Below, piece after piece: positions 19,825 to 30,515 of a stretch of DNA of 64,000 bases. This stretch comes from Agarophyton chilense (Eukaryota > Rhodophyta > Florideophyceae > Gracilariales > Gracilariaceae). The notes under the pieces were generated by a model that was not told the DNA's origin, did not search any database, and saw nothing but the letters and a program-made list of their open reading frames with translations. Positions within the stretch are counted from its first letter, which is position 1. Each line of letters begins with the position of its first letter. The DNA is taken from assembly GCA_030374765.1 (NCBI GenBank), contig JARGXX010000075.1:558001-622000 (forward strand). The letters are read 5' to 3'. Made by a program: the position numbers and the translations under genes.

Positions 19825-21310
19825 TTACTTTGAGAAGCTGGTCCGGGGAGTTGCAGGCTGCTCGCTTCTTTCTGGCAAATAGAATAATTGCATCTCAGCG
19901 GGAGCGTCGCGTTTTGTGAAAGAAGTGAACTCTGGTAAGACTTGCTTCTTTTCAGTTCCTTTTCCGTATATCGTGGCAAAGGCTCCCTTGTTCCCCCTTG
20001 GTTGATCTGGGGCTGCATTTTGAAAAGGAAGAATGAATGGTTTAGCATGTGCAATATGAACAACAATGAGATGGGTGTAAACTTACGATAATCAGCTGCA
20101 GTGAAAACCGTCGCAACGAATCCTTCAGCTAAATCCATGTCTATTGAATAGCCGTCATCTATTCTATTCATATCGGCCCGACGTTCGCGTACATCAGGAC
20201 CTTCATGTGCCCGAATCATTCCACAAAGACCATTGCGCTTAAAGAATGCCTGAACGGCTCCCGTGCCGTAAAGGATCCCAGCACCTCGTAGTATGTTGCA
20301 CGACACTTCGTTCTTTCCCGATGGATCGCTCCAGATTACGTCTTCCAGAAGACATTCATAAGGGTCATCATCTCGGCGATTCACTTCCGCCAAGTCAGAG
20401 AGATCTCCAATAGTCATGATGCATCGCTTTTTTGCCTTCCATGAGCGGAATAATCCGCCATGAACAACTAATATGCGCTTTTCGCCGGGGACTGGATCTG
20501 AACGCCATCCTTGTCCTTGGGGTACTGCATTCACTGCAGGAGAACCCGCCCGTTTTTTCCTCATTGTTGTACGCCGATGTTTTCCTGCAGCTCGGTTAAC
20601 GACTACAGGCAATTCCAATATCTCGGAAGGAAGTGACCGCAGTACAGCTGCAACAGGAAGCTCTCTAAAAGTTTTGCAAAACAAATCAAACGTCTTCGAG
20701 TCATACTTTCGATTCACCTCGTTCTCGAACCCATAGCTATAGCAACACGTCAGATACACTTTCAAGCAGTAGTGCAAAATAAGAGCTACGTGACGTACCG
20801 TTTAGTGCACCCGGTGGTTTCGTGATTTCCGCGCACAAGAAAAACGTAAGATGGGTTACATAGCTTTAGGGCAAAAATCAGTGTCACAATTTCCACACCC
20901 CAACAACCGCGGTCAACGCAGTCGCCAGCGAAGACGAAAATGTTGTTTGCCGAAGGCAGTCCTGCTCTATCGATGGCCTCCATTAATGAATGAAAGTCTC
21001 CATGGGTGTCGCCGAAAATGCGAACATTTCCACAATACGGTACGATAACGTCGACAATGTTCTGTTCTTCGGAAAATCTTTCTTTAGCATGGAGCAGAAT
21101 TTTGAGTAGATGTGCTTTGCGCAATGCAAACAGGTTTAGCAAGTCTGGTGGGCGGTGACTCGCTGCCAGTAGTCGCTTCGCAAGCGCTTTAACATAATCC
21201 AAGTCAACTTTTTCTATGCCAGGCCATGGAAGTGGCTTTACACATTCAAGGTTTTCACCACGTTCCCCAGCGTCGTCCGCTAGTGTCAGAAGCGGGTGGA
21301 TGCTGCTCAT
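19825..21310 (-). CDS. PP7-like Ser/Thr protein phosphatase (PPP family), three exons
   Basis: A metal-dependent PPP-family phosphatase assembled from exons 20,799-21,310, 20,087-20,736 and 19,825-20,012 (449 residues). Introns are 62 bp (20,737-20,798, GTACGT...TATAG) and 74 bp (20,013-20,086, GTAAGT...TGCAG). Splicing restores conserved sequence across both joins: RGNHETTGCTKR continues to YGFENEV, and TAADY continues to PPDQPRGNKGAFATI. Metal-binding motifs are GDTHGD, GDCVDRG, RGNHE, VVHGGLF, and RAHEGPD in place of the usual RSHE. The block RAHEGPDVRERR followed by DDGYSIDM is close to the plant PP7 subgroup. An insert of basic residues (HRRTTMRKKRAG) lies before the VHGG motif, where PP7 proteins carry a variable loop. 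There is no TPR or EF-hand domain. The last exon is read in a different frame from the unspliced sequence, so an intronless model would give a wrong C-terminus. Confidence 0.88.
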
Positions 21311-21831
21311 CAGTCACGAAAGGGTTGGCTTGTCGAAGAATCAATTAAATTCTGCTGGGTTTTACTTGTAAGCTTCTTGGCTGTCTTTTCTTTCTTGCAT
21401 CCCAAAGATGGGGTCAGATGCCCCTCTCCGCCGGCTCTTGAGGGTAGTGAAATTACGGGTATTATCAGGACTGAAAGAAACTGTTTAGGTCCCGTGGGTG
21501 GGGCTGGTCCAATGTTGCTGCCCTCTCAAGCGTTCGCTGCGCTTTATAGATTTTTTAAGAAAAACTCTTTGATTAACTGGTTAGGAAATTAGACAATAAT
21601 GTACGAAGTGTAGATACCGGATCACGGGTGACCGTGTTTTATCAACGACAAAAGATCCCTCAGCAAAGATCATTCCGTTGACTGGCTCAAGGCGCTCTGA
21701 ATGCCAACTGCGAGCTAGTAGGTAGATGCTACTGGAAGGATTTTCTACACAATTTCGCTTTAGAATCTGCTTTCACGCGAGCCCCGAGAATCTGCGAAAG
21801 ATTACCAGTTGTGCTGTATCTGAGTTGGTAG
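21311..21831. promoter_or_regulatory. Divergent promoter region between phosphatase and CIAO1
   Basis: About 520 bp between two divergent starts. No specific element was identified. Inferred from layout. Confidence 0.4.
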
Positions 21832-22866
21832 ATGGGTCGCTTGAAGCAGTTAATGACACTTCGCGGGCACACGGGCATTGTCTGGTCTGTGACCTGGTCA
21901 TCATCCGGCCTACTCGCATCTTGTGGTAGCGATAAAACCGTCCGGCTCTGGAAGATAGACCGACAAAGGTCTTCTTTCCAACTTGTTACCGTCTTCGACA
22001 GTCAAACTTTTCTACGCACTACCCGCGATTTAACCTTTTCCCCGGATGGACGCTCTCTGGCTGTAGCAAGTTTCGATGCGTCTGCAACCATACTCGAATT
22101 GTTCGGTGGCAAAAGTCCCCGATTCGACCCCGTCGTGGTTCTTGAAGGTCATGAAAGTGAAGTAAAAAGCGTTGCTTATAGTTCTTCGGGTGGACTGTTG
22201 GCCAGTTGTTCGCGAGATCGAAGCGTATGGCTATGGGAAGTTGGACTTGACTTTGATTACTCTTGCATCGCTGTGTTGCACGGACATGCTGGAGATGTAA
22301 AGTGCGTCACATGGCATCCAGATTGCGAGCTGCTTGTGTCATGTTCGTACGACGAAACTATACGCGTGTGGGTGGAGGACGAAGATGACTGGTTTTGCAG
22401 TGAGGTTCTTACCGGACACAATGGCACAGTATGGGCTGTTGCGTTCGAAGGCACAGAGATGGCCAGTGTATCTTCAGACGAAAGTCTCATTATTTGGCGG
22501 AGAGAAAGCACGGGTGATTACCCTGCTTTTCGTGTTACTGCGCGTGTAGATAAATTGCATGAAAATGGTATTCTAAGCGTGGATTGGAAGAAGCTAATCG
22601 TGACAGGTGGCGCTGATGATAGTATCTGCGTATTGCGAAGAAAGGATGAGACACCGAATGATCCCAATGATAGTCAAGTTGAAATCTCGAAGCTTAATGG
22701 CGGGTGGGATATTGTGGCTCGGCAGCCTCGTGCTCATCGTGGAGACGTAAACCGCGTGGCCTGGAGCCCAGTGGAAGACAATGTTCTTGCTTCATGTGGT
22801 GACGACAGTCAAGTGCGTATTTGGCTGTATGAAGAGGGCGAAGATGAGATAATTGCAGGTAGATGA
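21832..22866 (+). CDS. CIAO1: CIAO1, WD40 protein of cytosolic iron-sulfur assembly
   Basis: A 344-residue seven-bladed WD40 propeller that, with CIAO2 and MMS19, delivers Fe-S clusters to cytosolic and nuclear apoproteins. Blades are visible throughout: LRGHTGIVWSVTWSSSG with CGSDKTVRLW (blade 1), LEGHESEVKSVAYS with CSRDRSVWLWEV, LHGHAGDVKCVTWHP with CSYDETIRVW, LTGHNGTVWAVAF, and the last AHRGDVNRVAWSP with CGDDSQVRIW. The spacing, the EVLTGHNGTVWAVAF block and the length (family ~340) fit CIAO1 rather than generic WD proteins. The start was chosen because blade 1 begins within ten residues of it. It is convergent with the next gene, only 13 bp between stops. Confidence 0.88.
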   Translation: MGRLKQLMTLRGHTGIVWSVTWSSSGLLASCGSDKTVRLWKIDRQRSSFQLVTVFDSQTFLRTTRDLTFSPDGRSLAVASFDASATILELFGGKSPRFDPVVVLEGHESEVKSVAYSSSGGLLASCSRDRSVWLWEVGLDFDYSCIAVLHGHAGDVKCVTWHPDCELLVSCSYDETIRVWVEDEDDWFCSEVLTGHNGTVWAVAFEGTEMASVSSDESLIIWRRESTGDYPAFRVTARVDKLHENGILSVDWKKLIVTGGADDSICVLRRKDETPNDPNDSQVEISKLNGGWDIVARQPRAHRGDVNRVAWSPVEDNVLASCGDDSQVRIWLYEEGEDEIIAGR

Positions 22867-22879
22867 TCGGGGGAGAGCG

Positions 22880-23773
22880 CTAGTCAGGCACGCCATCCAT
22901 GTTATACTTGGAAACTCGCAGAATATCCCATGCAGTTTCTGAATCTAGTTGCTCGTTTTGGACCTCTGGTTCTTTTTCCGGGTCCCAAATATCTGGTCTT
23001 TTGAAGTCAATGATACAAAAGTAGCCATCAACAAAACGACCAGGATCCAGAACGAGATCAGATTTGAAGACATTAGAAGCTGACGGAACTCGTTGCATTT
23101 TAGGAGGAGCAACGACAAGTATCAGATCGTAGTTGATTGTACTGCGTTTCAAATGCAACAAGGACCTTACGGTACGCATTAAGGATAGGCCTGCGGTGTC
23201 GTTCGGAAGTTCACTGCTGCTCAATACAATGGCTGAATTTCGTAGTGGTTGACGAAATCGAACTGGGCGTCTGAGCTTAGCATAGAGTGTTTCCTTCCAT
23301 GATGATGGCAATTGAAAAACCGGCTTCTCTGTCAAGCCATCTGCGTAGCGACGGTGAACGACGATTAAGTCTTCTGTAAGGTATACTGGCCCTGATATTG
23401 CGTTGACGCTCGATGAGGATAAGAGTGCTGGGCCGGCTCTGGTATCCCAGCTAGCAGAGGTCTCATGCAATCCGGGTACATATACTACTCTTGGACATAT
23501 CTGTTCTAATTCGGCTATCGTAGCAGAATCGTTTCCTTGTTCGGCAAACAATTGATGCGGATATTCATGGGCAGGCGGCGGCCGGGATACGCCGATCACC
23601 AGAACGGAATCTATCGTAAAGGAAAAGTTATGTTCAGAAAGCCATTGCGAAAGTTGCGCAATTCTTTGGGGCGTGGCTCCGAGATCGGCCATGACGAGTA
23701 TACGAAGGCTTCTCGCAGTTGCTTGTGGCTGCGTGGATGAGAGAGACATAAATGGGATCACGCCGGGTGCCAT
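22880..23773 (-). CDS. Metallophosphoesterase-fold protein, degenerate active site
   Basis: A 297-residue protein that appears to follow the calcineurin-like phosphoesterase plan. The strand LRILVMADLGATPQRI stands where 'D-x-H' is expected, VLVIGVSRPP where 'GDxxD' is expected, and VVYVPGLHET where 'GN[HD]E' is expected. Then come IVVHRRYADG and a late strand DLILVVAPP where 'GHxH' elements normally sit. Most metal ligands are replaced, so catalysis is doubtful. Such proteins occur in plants and algae with unknown function. The reading frame is intact and tightly packed against CIAO1, which suggests a real gene. An unrelated alpha/beta fold cannot be excluded. Confidence 0.5.
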   Translation of the reverse strand: MAPGVIPFMSLSSTQPQATARSLRILVMADLGATPQRIAQLSQWLSEHNFSFTIDSVLVIGVSRPPPAHEYPHQLFAEQGNDSATIAELEQICPRVVYVPGLHETSASWDTRAGPALLSSSSVNAISGPVYLTEDLIVVHRRYADGLTEKPVFQLPSSWKETLYAKLRRPVRFRQPLRNSAIVLSSSELPNDTAGLSLMRTVRSLLHLKRSTINYDLILVVAPPKMQRVPSASNVFKSDLVLDPGRFVDGYFCIIDFKRPDIWDPEKEPEVQNEQLDSETAWDILRVSKYNMDGVPD

Positions 23774-24578
23774 TCTGAGAGGGGGGTGTCTGTGACGAAG
23801 GAAGCGATAGGAGCCTGGGATGATTGTGGTAAGGAATACTGCGAACCCGCTTGGGCTGGGCTATTGGAATGTTAAATGTCGGGGATGAGGAGTTTCAAAG
23901 CGAGACGGGCGCGACCGAAGTCGTGTGACAAGCTCGAGCGTGAACAACGGGAACGCTGTGCGATTTGATGCAGGCCAGAGTTCTTTGTCACTGGCTAACT
24001 AGAGGCAAGATCTGGATCATAAGAAAATTCTAGCTTTGAATTCAATAATGATCTACTTGCATTCTTCAGTCTCGCTGGGGAACTAAGGGCTGTACAGTGC
24101 GCGATATCTGGATAAAGCCACCACCCTTATCGCCCTTACTGCCATCCACAGTCGGCAAATGGGCCGTTTATCGTAGTCAGTACATAGAAAACCATTCAGA
24201 AACTAGCCCTCATGCGGGCTTAAATTGGCAGAGAATGGCAGGCTTGAAAAACCAAGCAATTCCCCACAAATATAACGATTTTGCTCAACTGCTTAATGCA
24301 AAGTTTTGACCAGCGATCCGCGAGGGCTCAAATTGGCAATCCGCCCTCACGTCGTTCATCACAGTCTAACGGTAGTGATGCATGGCAGGAAGGGCGCGAG
24401 CGGGTTCATTCTGAGAGAGTGAGCTTCCGAGCGTCGTTTGCGAAACTTTTTTCGGCCTTTTCCATTGCGCAATTGGAAAGTCGTCGAACGCAATCAACTC
24501 ATCGTTCTCATCTACTGCCAACCCCTTTAACACGCGTCCCAAACCACTGAAAGCTCTCAAAGCCTCATCATAAGCATT
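23774..24578. other. Intergenic region at the edge of the repeat-rich part
   Basis: About 800 bp with only short ORFs and no recognisable features. It marks the change from gene-dense to transposon-rich sequence. Confidence 0.4.
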
Positions 24579-25680
24579 TCATTGCGTTTTCTGAATATCT
24601 CTAACTTTCATTCTATTATTACAAACCTTTTTTATCTTTTTCAGCCCCAATTCCAGCGACCTATCAGGATTACATGTGACCTTTTCCTTCGTTGGCGTTA
24701 AAACTGTGTAATGTTTCCGGATCACACAGTTTGATGATGGGTTCTGCTGCAAAATGATCTCGATCTGTCGCAAGCAGTCCAACGCGATATTTACTTTGTT
24801 GGCGAAATCGCGAACCGCCGCACGAACAACAGAAGTCGAGAAGTGGTTGCTGTTTCCACTTCTAACGTCGTAGAAATCCTCTGGCCTAGGATTCTTGATG
24901 TTGGTTTTCTCGAACAACATTATTATTGACGGATCGAACGGCATAATCTGCATTTGAAGCTTTTTACAGCATGCAAAGAAGTTAAGGAATGGTATGCACT
25001 TGCTGCCAACTTCGAGTTGACGACCATATTGGCAATCATGTACGCTCTTGTATAAATGAATACCTCTAAAGCGTTTCTTACCATTTTTTTAGACACTTTG
25101 TTAATTCAATCATCGTAGACGTGCATTATATGCGATTTAGTGGCAGGGAGCTGAAGGCGTCGATATTTTTTTCTCGCGCGACTTCGAGTTTCTCTGTTTC
25201 CTTCCCAGAGCTATGGCCATCGATTTAGAGAAGAATCTTTTCGATTCGGGGCACGAAATTGCGGGCAAACATATTGAAATGTTGTACGACGTCCGTTAGA
25301 AGTTCTTCGGTGATCGACTCTTTGGCGCTGCAGCACAATTCTGTCCCATTATGCTCCCAGTTTTTGCTGGATAAGTAGATTCTGCTGGAAGCTTCGCAGT
25401 TCTAAGATCTGGTGTTGGCTTCCATCAGTTCTTCACAGGTTTCTTTCCTTTTGCAACGATAAACATCGGTGCAGTCATCCTCGCAGTTGAAGTGATGATT
25501 ACAGCCGTCAAATGCTTCCCACTGGCTTTCATGTTGATTTAGTATTCCACTGAAGACCGTAGAGGTCTCGGTGCAGTGGGTATCCACAGAAACAACTGCG
25601 AAGAGCGGGTGTCGCCTTGCGAGCGACGGTTCCTGGATATGAAGAGAATGTGCGGAAAGTAGCCAGGTGTACCTGAACAA
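24579..25680 (-). pseudogene. Decayed coding sequence of unknown family
   Basis: Coding-like sequence runs along the minus strand for about 1.1 kb but is interrupted. A Cys-rich upstream part (CNHHFNCEDDC, CTDVYRCKRKETC) reads in the same frame, past one stop, into a part with ELCCSAKESITEELL and FNMFARNFVPRIEKILL. A further part with ALEVFIYTRAYMIANMVV leads, after a frame change, into FEKTNIKNPRPEDFYDV and NPSSNCVIRKHYTVLTP. The helix-rich composition and order look like one protein with several breaks. I do not recognise the family. It could be a transposon protein or a dead host gene. An alternative is a gene with several introns, but I could not find convincing splice sites. Confidence 0.4.
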
Positions 25681-25810
25681 TGGGGAAAATACGTGTATTC
25701 ACAAAGCGGATGTCCAGATGCGGCTATACGTAATGCACACGAAATCGGCTCGACAGCCCTTGTGACAACACAAATAACCAGGTAACAGTAGACAAAACAA
25801 CAAAGAAACA

Positions 25811-25829
25811 ACACACACACACACACACA
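25811..25829. repeat. (AC)n microsatellite
   Basis: About nine consecutive AC dinucleotides are visible directly in the sequence. Confidence 0.9.
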
Positions 25830-26029
25830 GAAAGTTGTAGAAAAAGGGCGGTAAACGCGCAGCAGTAGAGTGTAGAGCAACGCCCAGTTAGGGGATACTT
25901 GAAGATGCAACTCATAGAATGAGGATTGAACCCTCCGAGGGTTATGAATATGATCCCCTCTAAGGTGTGCTGAGGTAGCACTGTTTTCTGGTTAGAGTTC
26001 GCCTATGAAGTGACAATTCGGATGGCCCA

Positions 26030-26830
26030 TGGCTGGATTGGCCCCGTGATACACGTGGCTTAATTTTGGCACCGATTTTCGGATATTTGTTAGAACGTTG
26101 GACTTTTGGGCCCTGACAGTGGGATCTCCACGTGTATGGCCCTGAGCAGGTGTGCACTACTGTAGAGTTTAGTTAGTGGGCCCTACTTAGGGAGATGAGA
26201 TCTGACAGTCCGAAGCTCAAAGTAAATGGTAACCAAGGTTGGTCTTCGATACCTTTAGAGGTTCTTCGTCGCCATCTTTTCGGCCTTACAACCCGGAACG
26301 GGCTCTGGTTAGCAACGCCTGCGTAGGGACACGACTCCACTTGGAGAGTGCCCACGTTTGGGTTCCGTGCAACCACCCCCTTGGGACCGCTCAGACGACC
26401 TGCGTGCACGATACCCCGTGGGGGTTCTGCTTACTTGTTGCGTGCTTTTTGTATTTCCTTTCGAGGACAGGTTTTCGCCCCTGTATTGGGTTTCTTTTGT
26501 TGTTTCGCCCCTTTTCTGGTTCTCGGGTCCGGTGCCTGTTAGTGCCCGACCCTCGCCCCGTTCCTCCTCTTCGCCGGATTTTCCCCCATTCTTTGGGATA
26601 CCCATACCCATTCCCGATCCAACGGTTTCTACCCCTCACCTCCGTCGGTACTGCCGGAATCCCACGTGGGAGTTACACCCCACACTACGGGTGGAACGGA
26701 GGGCTCTGTCTCTGAGTCTGCCTCCCCCAGGGAGCAAGGCTTCGAACACCTTGAGAGCACTTCCCGTCGCCGGGTTTTGCTCCACATAGAGGGTATCCTC
26801 GGAACAAGGGCTATAGCTCAAAACGGTTAA
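26030..26830 (+). repeat. LTR-like remnant (left of element 1), approximate ends
   Basis: Pyrimidine-rich, ORF-free block with landmarks in the same order as the LTR of element 1 and the block at 38.9-39.7 kb. These are ACGTGTATGG...TGCACTACT, then GGCTCTG followed by CGCCTGCG, a T/C-rich centre, and TTCGAACACC...GGGTTTTGC near the end. I read it as a degraded or solo LTR of a related Ty3/Gypsy family. No internal region or target duplication was identified, and the ends are uncertain. Confidence 0.4.
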
Positions 26831-27378
26831 GAAGTGATACTATAGGTGGCCCTTTGTGGTAAAACACTTTAGGATTTCTAGGACTCACCAAAATGGTGTT
26901 TAGGTTGGTTGGGTGGTTGTTGGCCTTCGCCGTCCTCACCTGGGCCTTGTGCTCTTTAATGTACCAAGAGGCAAAGCAAGTACTGTACAGTAAAGCATAC
27001 AAGTGGCGTGTCACTACGTAATTATCTAAATAATACCAAATAAAATATTTGGTGATGGCACCTTACAGTGTAAACTAAATACAGTACTTCCTAAGTAAAT
27101 GTCTCCTGTCCCAATCGTTCCGTGAAGTAATTCTTCTCATAACTTCTCGTAGTCGAGTATAGCCTAAGCAAAAGCTTATTAATGCCGTATCGCGTCTTCG
27201 TAGTATTTTTGAACGGTCGAACTTCGGTGCATCCAGAATGCTACGGTTGAGACGAATTTCTCCGCTGCAGTGACTGGCAGGACTATACCCGCGGTAATAT
27301 CGTCCGAAACAAGCAGATTCTGCCGTTTCATCAAGGTTCCAACACTCAAATGGGTCGTTAAATAGGTTGGCTATCTGT
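26831..27378. other. Spacer left of LTR element 1
   Basis: About 550 bp with no ORF of note. It contains TACTGTACAGTA-type sequence near 26,983 and another TACAGTA near 27,080. Probably more decayed repeat DNA. Confidence 0.3.
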
Positions 27379-27383
27379 GCTTT
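27379..27383. repeat. Target-site duplication of element 1, left copy
   Basis: GCTTT directly before the 5' LTR, repeated at 38,779-38,783 directly after the 3' LTR. Five base pairs is the usual size for Ty3/Gypsy integration. Confidence 0.85.
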
Positions 27384-28245
27384 TGAAGAGCAACGTCCTC
27401 CAGGGAGGTTTTTGGGGACTTAAGTTTTTTCCGGAGCCTCCGGCGTGCAACCTCGTTATGAGTAGTAGTAATCCGTTTTCACGGCGATGGCCGGAACGCC
27501 GGTGATGCACCGGCGGGACCGGGTGCCATACACGTGGCCGCAGCGCCCGCGCGACACGTGACCGCCAGATTGGCCCCTTTGTTAGACGGACATTTAGCTA
27601 TTTAGGAAAGACTTTATTTATTCTATTCTACGGTGACTACAGTACTTAGGCCGCCGGCCTCGCGGCCGCCGGTCCAGTAAAGTCACCCCAACAAGGGTGA
27701 TCTTGGTTTTCCAGATCTTGGCTCTGTGTCGAACCGCCTGCGCGGATATACAACTCCTTACGGAGGGATTTCCCGTGGTGCACGGCTTCCCAACCCCTTG
27801 GACGTTCAAGCAGCCTTCGTGTGTTGGGTATCTATTCCCACTTTCGTGGTTCCGCCCGTGTATACGGTTTGCTACACCCGGCAGTGCCGGCTATTCCCGA
27901 GTCCCCTCTTGCGACTCGTGGTCAACCTCGCCCCCTTGCCTCCGTTCCCATTTTCCTTCCCTTTTCCTCCCCTTCATTGGGCAATTCCCGCTCTTGCGGC
28001 TCGCACTGACACCTGTCGTGCTCGCCACTCTCGTGGGTTTTGCCTCCTCAGAGGATACGCAAGCACCGCTTCGGCGGATATTCTTGGCTTCTTTCAGCCT
28101 CCCTGCGCCCGTCGCGACGGTTCGGCTCCGACTTACACCCGGCATTTCGCGCCGATCCCTGGGAGGGCTCTACCGCGCCGTTACCTCGTGAGAGGAAGAT
28201 CCGGACGTCTTCGTAGGTTTTCCCCCTTGGGGGCATTGTCCTACA
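27384..28245 (+). repeat. 5' LTR of element 1
   Basis: Begins TGAAGAGCAA and ends GTCCTACA; matches 37,915-38,778 at about 98%. It holds an AT-rich stretch (near 27,598-27,625) followed by a TACAGTA heptamer and a perfect GC-rich palindrome around GGCCGCCGGCC/GGCCGCCGG. These may be promoter and RNA-structure elements, which is inference. Confidence 0.95.
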
Positions 28246-28251
28246 AATTAG

Positions 28252-28267
28252 TCTCCCGACTTAGAAG
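28252..28267 (+). promoter_or_regulatory. Candidate primer-binding block of element 1
   Basis: TCTCCCGACTTAGAAG lies 6 bases beyond the 5' LTR. A similar block lies at the same place in element 2 (13 or so of 16 positions alike). It does not begin TGG, so it is not complementary to a tRNA CCA end. Priming from an internal tRNA fragment is possible; this is inference. Confidence 0.4.
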
Positions 28268-28359
28268 TCAAGACCGCTTGCGTCGTCTCTGAGGTTGTTT
28301 TCCGTTGAACGGGTTTTCTCCGGTCTCACCGGTTTGCTTTCTATTCTTCCGTCGAGACG

Positions 28360-30480
28360 ATGTGGCCAATGCCAAGGAAACCGCCTAGCATGGAGCGTCC
28401 TGCAACACGCAGCCGTTCCCGCCAAAGCGGTGATGCCAGGGGCACTGATGTTCCACAGGCCCTGGCTCCAACACCGGATTCCCGGGAGATACCGGTCACC
28501 GGCACTGAAGACCCGCAGCCCGATTCCGGGTTAACGACCGTCGCAACGGTGGTTTCTCCGCCTCCGCGGTTGGTCGACCAAGCGCGGATTGTACGCTTGG
28601 AAGAGCAGCTCCGTTCCCTGCGGGCTGCTCACAATACCCTCTCGAGGGAGTTCACCTCTTTACGAGGAAGCCTCGCTAACCCCCCTCCAAGTGAGTTAGC
28701 CGAGGATATCCGCGTATTGCGGTCGGACGTTAATACACTACTCGAGTGTTTTGGCGCTCCGTCTTCCTTCGCAGAAGGTATGGAGAATCGCTTCGAGCGT
28801 CTCCGAAGCCGACTTGAGTGGGTCGAGAGGACGTTAACCTCGCCCGCGAACGCGGCTAGACCGGTTGTCTCTCATCGAGAGACCCAGTCGCGGAACCGGA
28901 AGAGCCGGAAGAACCGGGATTCTAACCGTAAGCACGGACACCCGTCCGACTCATCATCTGAGTCGGACGGTAAACCGAGTGACTCGGAGGGTTCCGATTC
29001 GTCGGTGAGCGAGGAGCCACAGGATCGTTATGGGCGCTCTTCCCGCTCAAAGCGGTCCTCTGCCACTTACGGGGCCATCCGGCCGCGTCCCAAGGGTCGG
29101 CGACATCCGGGCCTCAAACCCTTGAAGCCCACCAACCCTCTGTACAGGACACTCCTGTCCTACCGGTATTACCGGCTAGAAGATTTCTCTTGAGGTCGGA
29201 CACCGCGTGACACGGGTAAAGTGAAAGACTGCATCAAGCGGATGCAGCTTTCACTTCGTAACCAGTCGTTTACTGGGGATGATCCAATTCTGGTCTTGAA
29301 TTTCCTACACCGCTTTGTAGCGGAAGCCGATATACTCGGAGTGAACGAAGGACAAGCCTACGTGGCGCTACCCTACTTTCTACGGGGTGTCGCTGAGGAT
29401 CAGTTTTTGTCGGTTCGGGGCTCTTCGCGAGCCTCTGAAAGAGGTGTGACCTGCTGGCCCGAGGCCGTGCAGTACCTTCTGCGTTCCTACGCAATCAATT
29501 CCGCGATACAAGCGGCAATACTCGCTTTGCGAGACACTCGACAACGCTCCGGCGAGCTCGAGACTGATTACTCGGTACGCCTGAATAAGGCTTTCCACCG
29601 TTGTGGTAATGTATACCCCGCTGGGGAACGCTGTACGATGTTCCTTGATGGCTTGGATCCAGCCATCAAGACTCTTGTCGCCCGTTACAGGGAACAAGAG
29701 CCGAAGGTGACCTACCTTGAACTCGTACAGTTTGACCGCGCAGAGGGAGATGCACTACGTGCACGCAATCCGGGAACCCGGTCGAAGGCCGCTAAAGCAT
29801 TGCTGCTTGAGTCGGACTCTTCTTCACCGTCATTTGCGACGGATGGCATCCCCAAAAAGGGTTATGACAATATGAATGTCATCCATCACGATGGTTTATC
29901 TATTCCGAAAACGGAATTACCGTCTACGACGGATGGCTCGGTTGACTCAACCGCAAGGGACACGGAGAACGGGCAGGTCTTTTATCTTAATGACCGCCGC
30001 ACTCCGGCCCCCCGTATGCCGTACTCGAACGGAATGACACGAAGTCAGCGCCCTGGATGGGTTGGAAACCGGGAACCCGGAAGATACACCGATGCTCGGA
30101 ATACCGTACCGCGACTCGCGGGAGTGACGTTGGTGTGCCACTTGTGCTACGAGCGCGGGCACACCTCCCCGCAATGCCTTTCATCGCTACGCAATATGGC
30201 GCGAGTGGTGGATAATTACGAAGCCCTCTCCCCGCAGGAGAAGGGCTCCGTGCCACTGACGTCATATCTCCGCGCGAAGACGGACTTCCCCAACGCATTG
30301 GCTCACACTCCGAATTCTCGGTACAAACCGGCTCAGCCGGCACGCGCCGCACCAGCGCCAAACCACGCTGGTGGATCTCAACCCGCTCCTGCGGTAGCTA
30401 CCGTGCAACGGAATCATGCACTCGTTGCCGAGGAAGTCCGGCCTTCGCCCGACCAGGACCCTGTACAGGGAAAAGAATAG
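28360..30480 (+). other. gag region of element 1
   Basis: Codes for a structural protein with a proline/serine-rich basic N-terminal part, a coiled-coil-like stretch (LEEQLRSLRAAHNTLSREF), a capsid-like helical domain (around 29.2-29.75 kb) with ETDYSVRLNKAFHRC typical of retrotransposon Gag, and one CCHC knuckle, CHLCYERGHTSPQC, near 30,137-30,178. Belongs to the LTR element, not to the host. Confidence 0.85.
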
Positions 30481-30515
30481 AGGGAGTCTCCCCTTCGGGA
30501 GAGGCGTCCTCAGAG

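Noticed and set aside
27697-28292. Long overlapping ORFs inside the LTRs of element 1
   Set aside because: They repeat in both LTRs, lie in several frames at once and are explained by GC/CT-rich composition; not protein genes.
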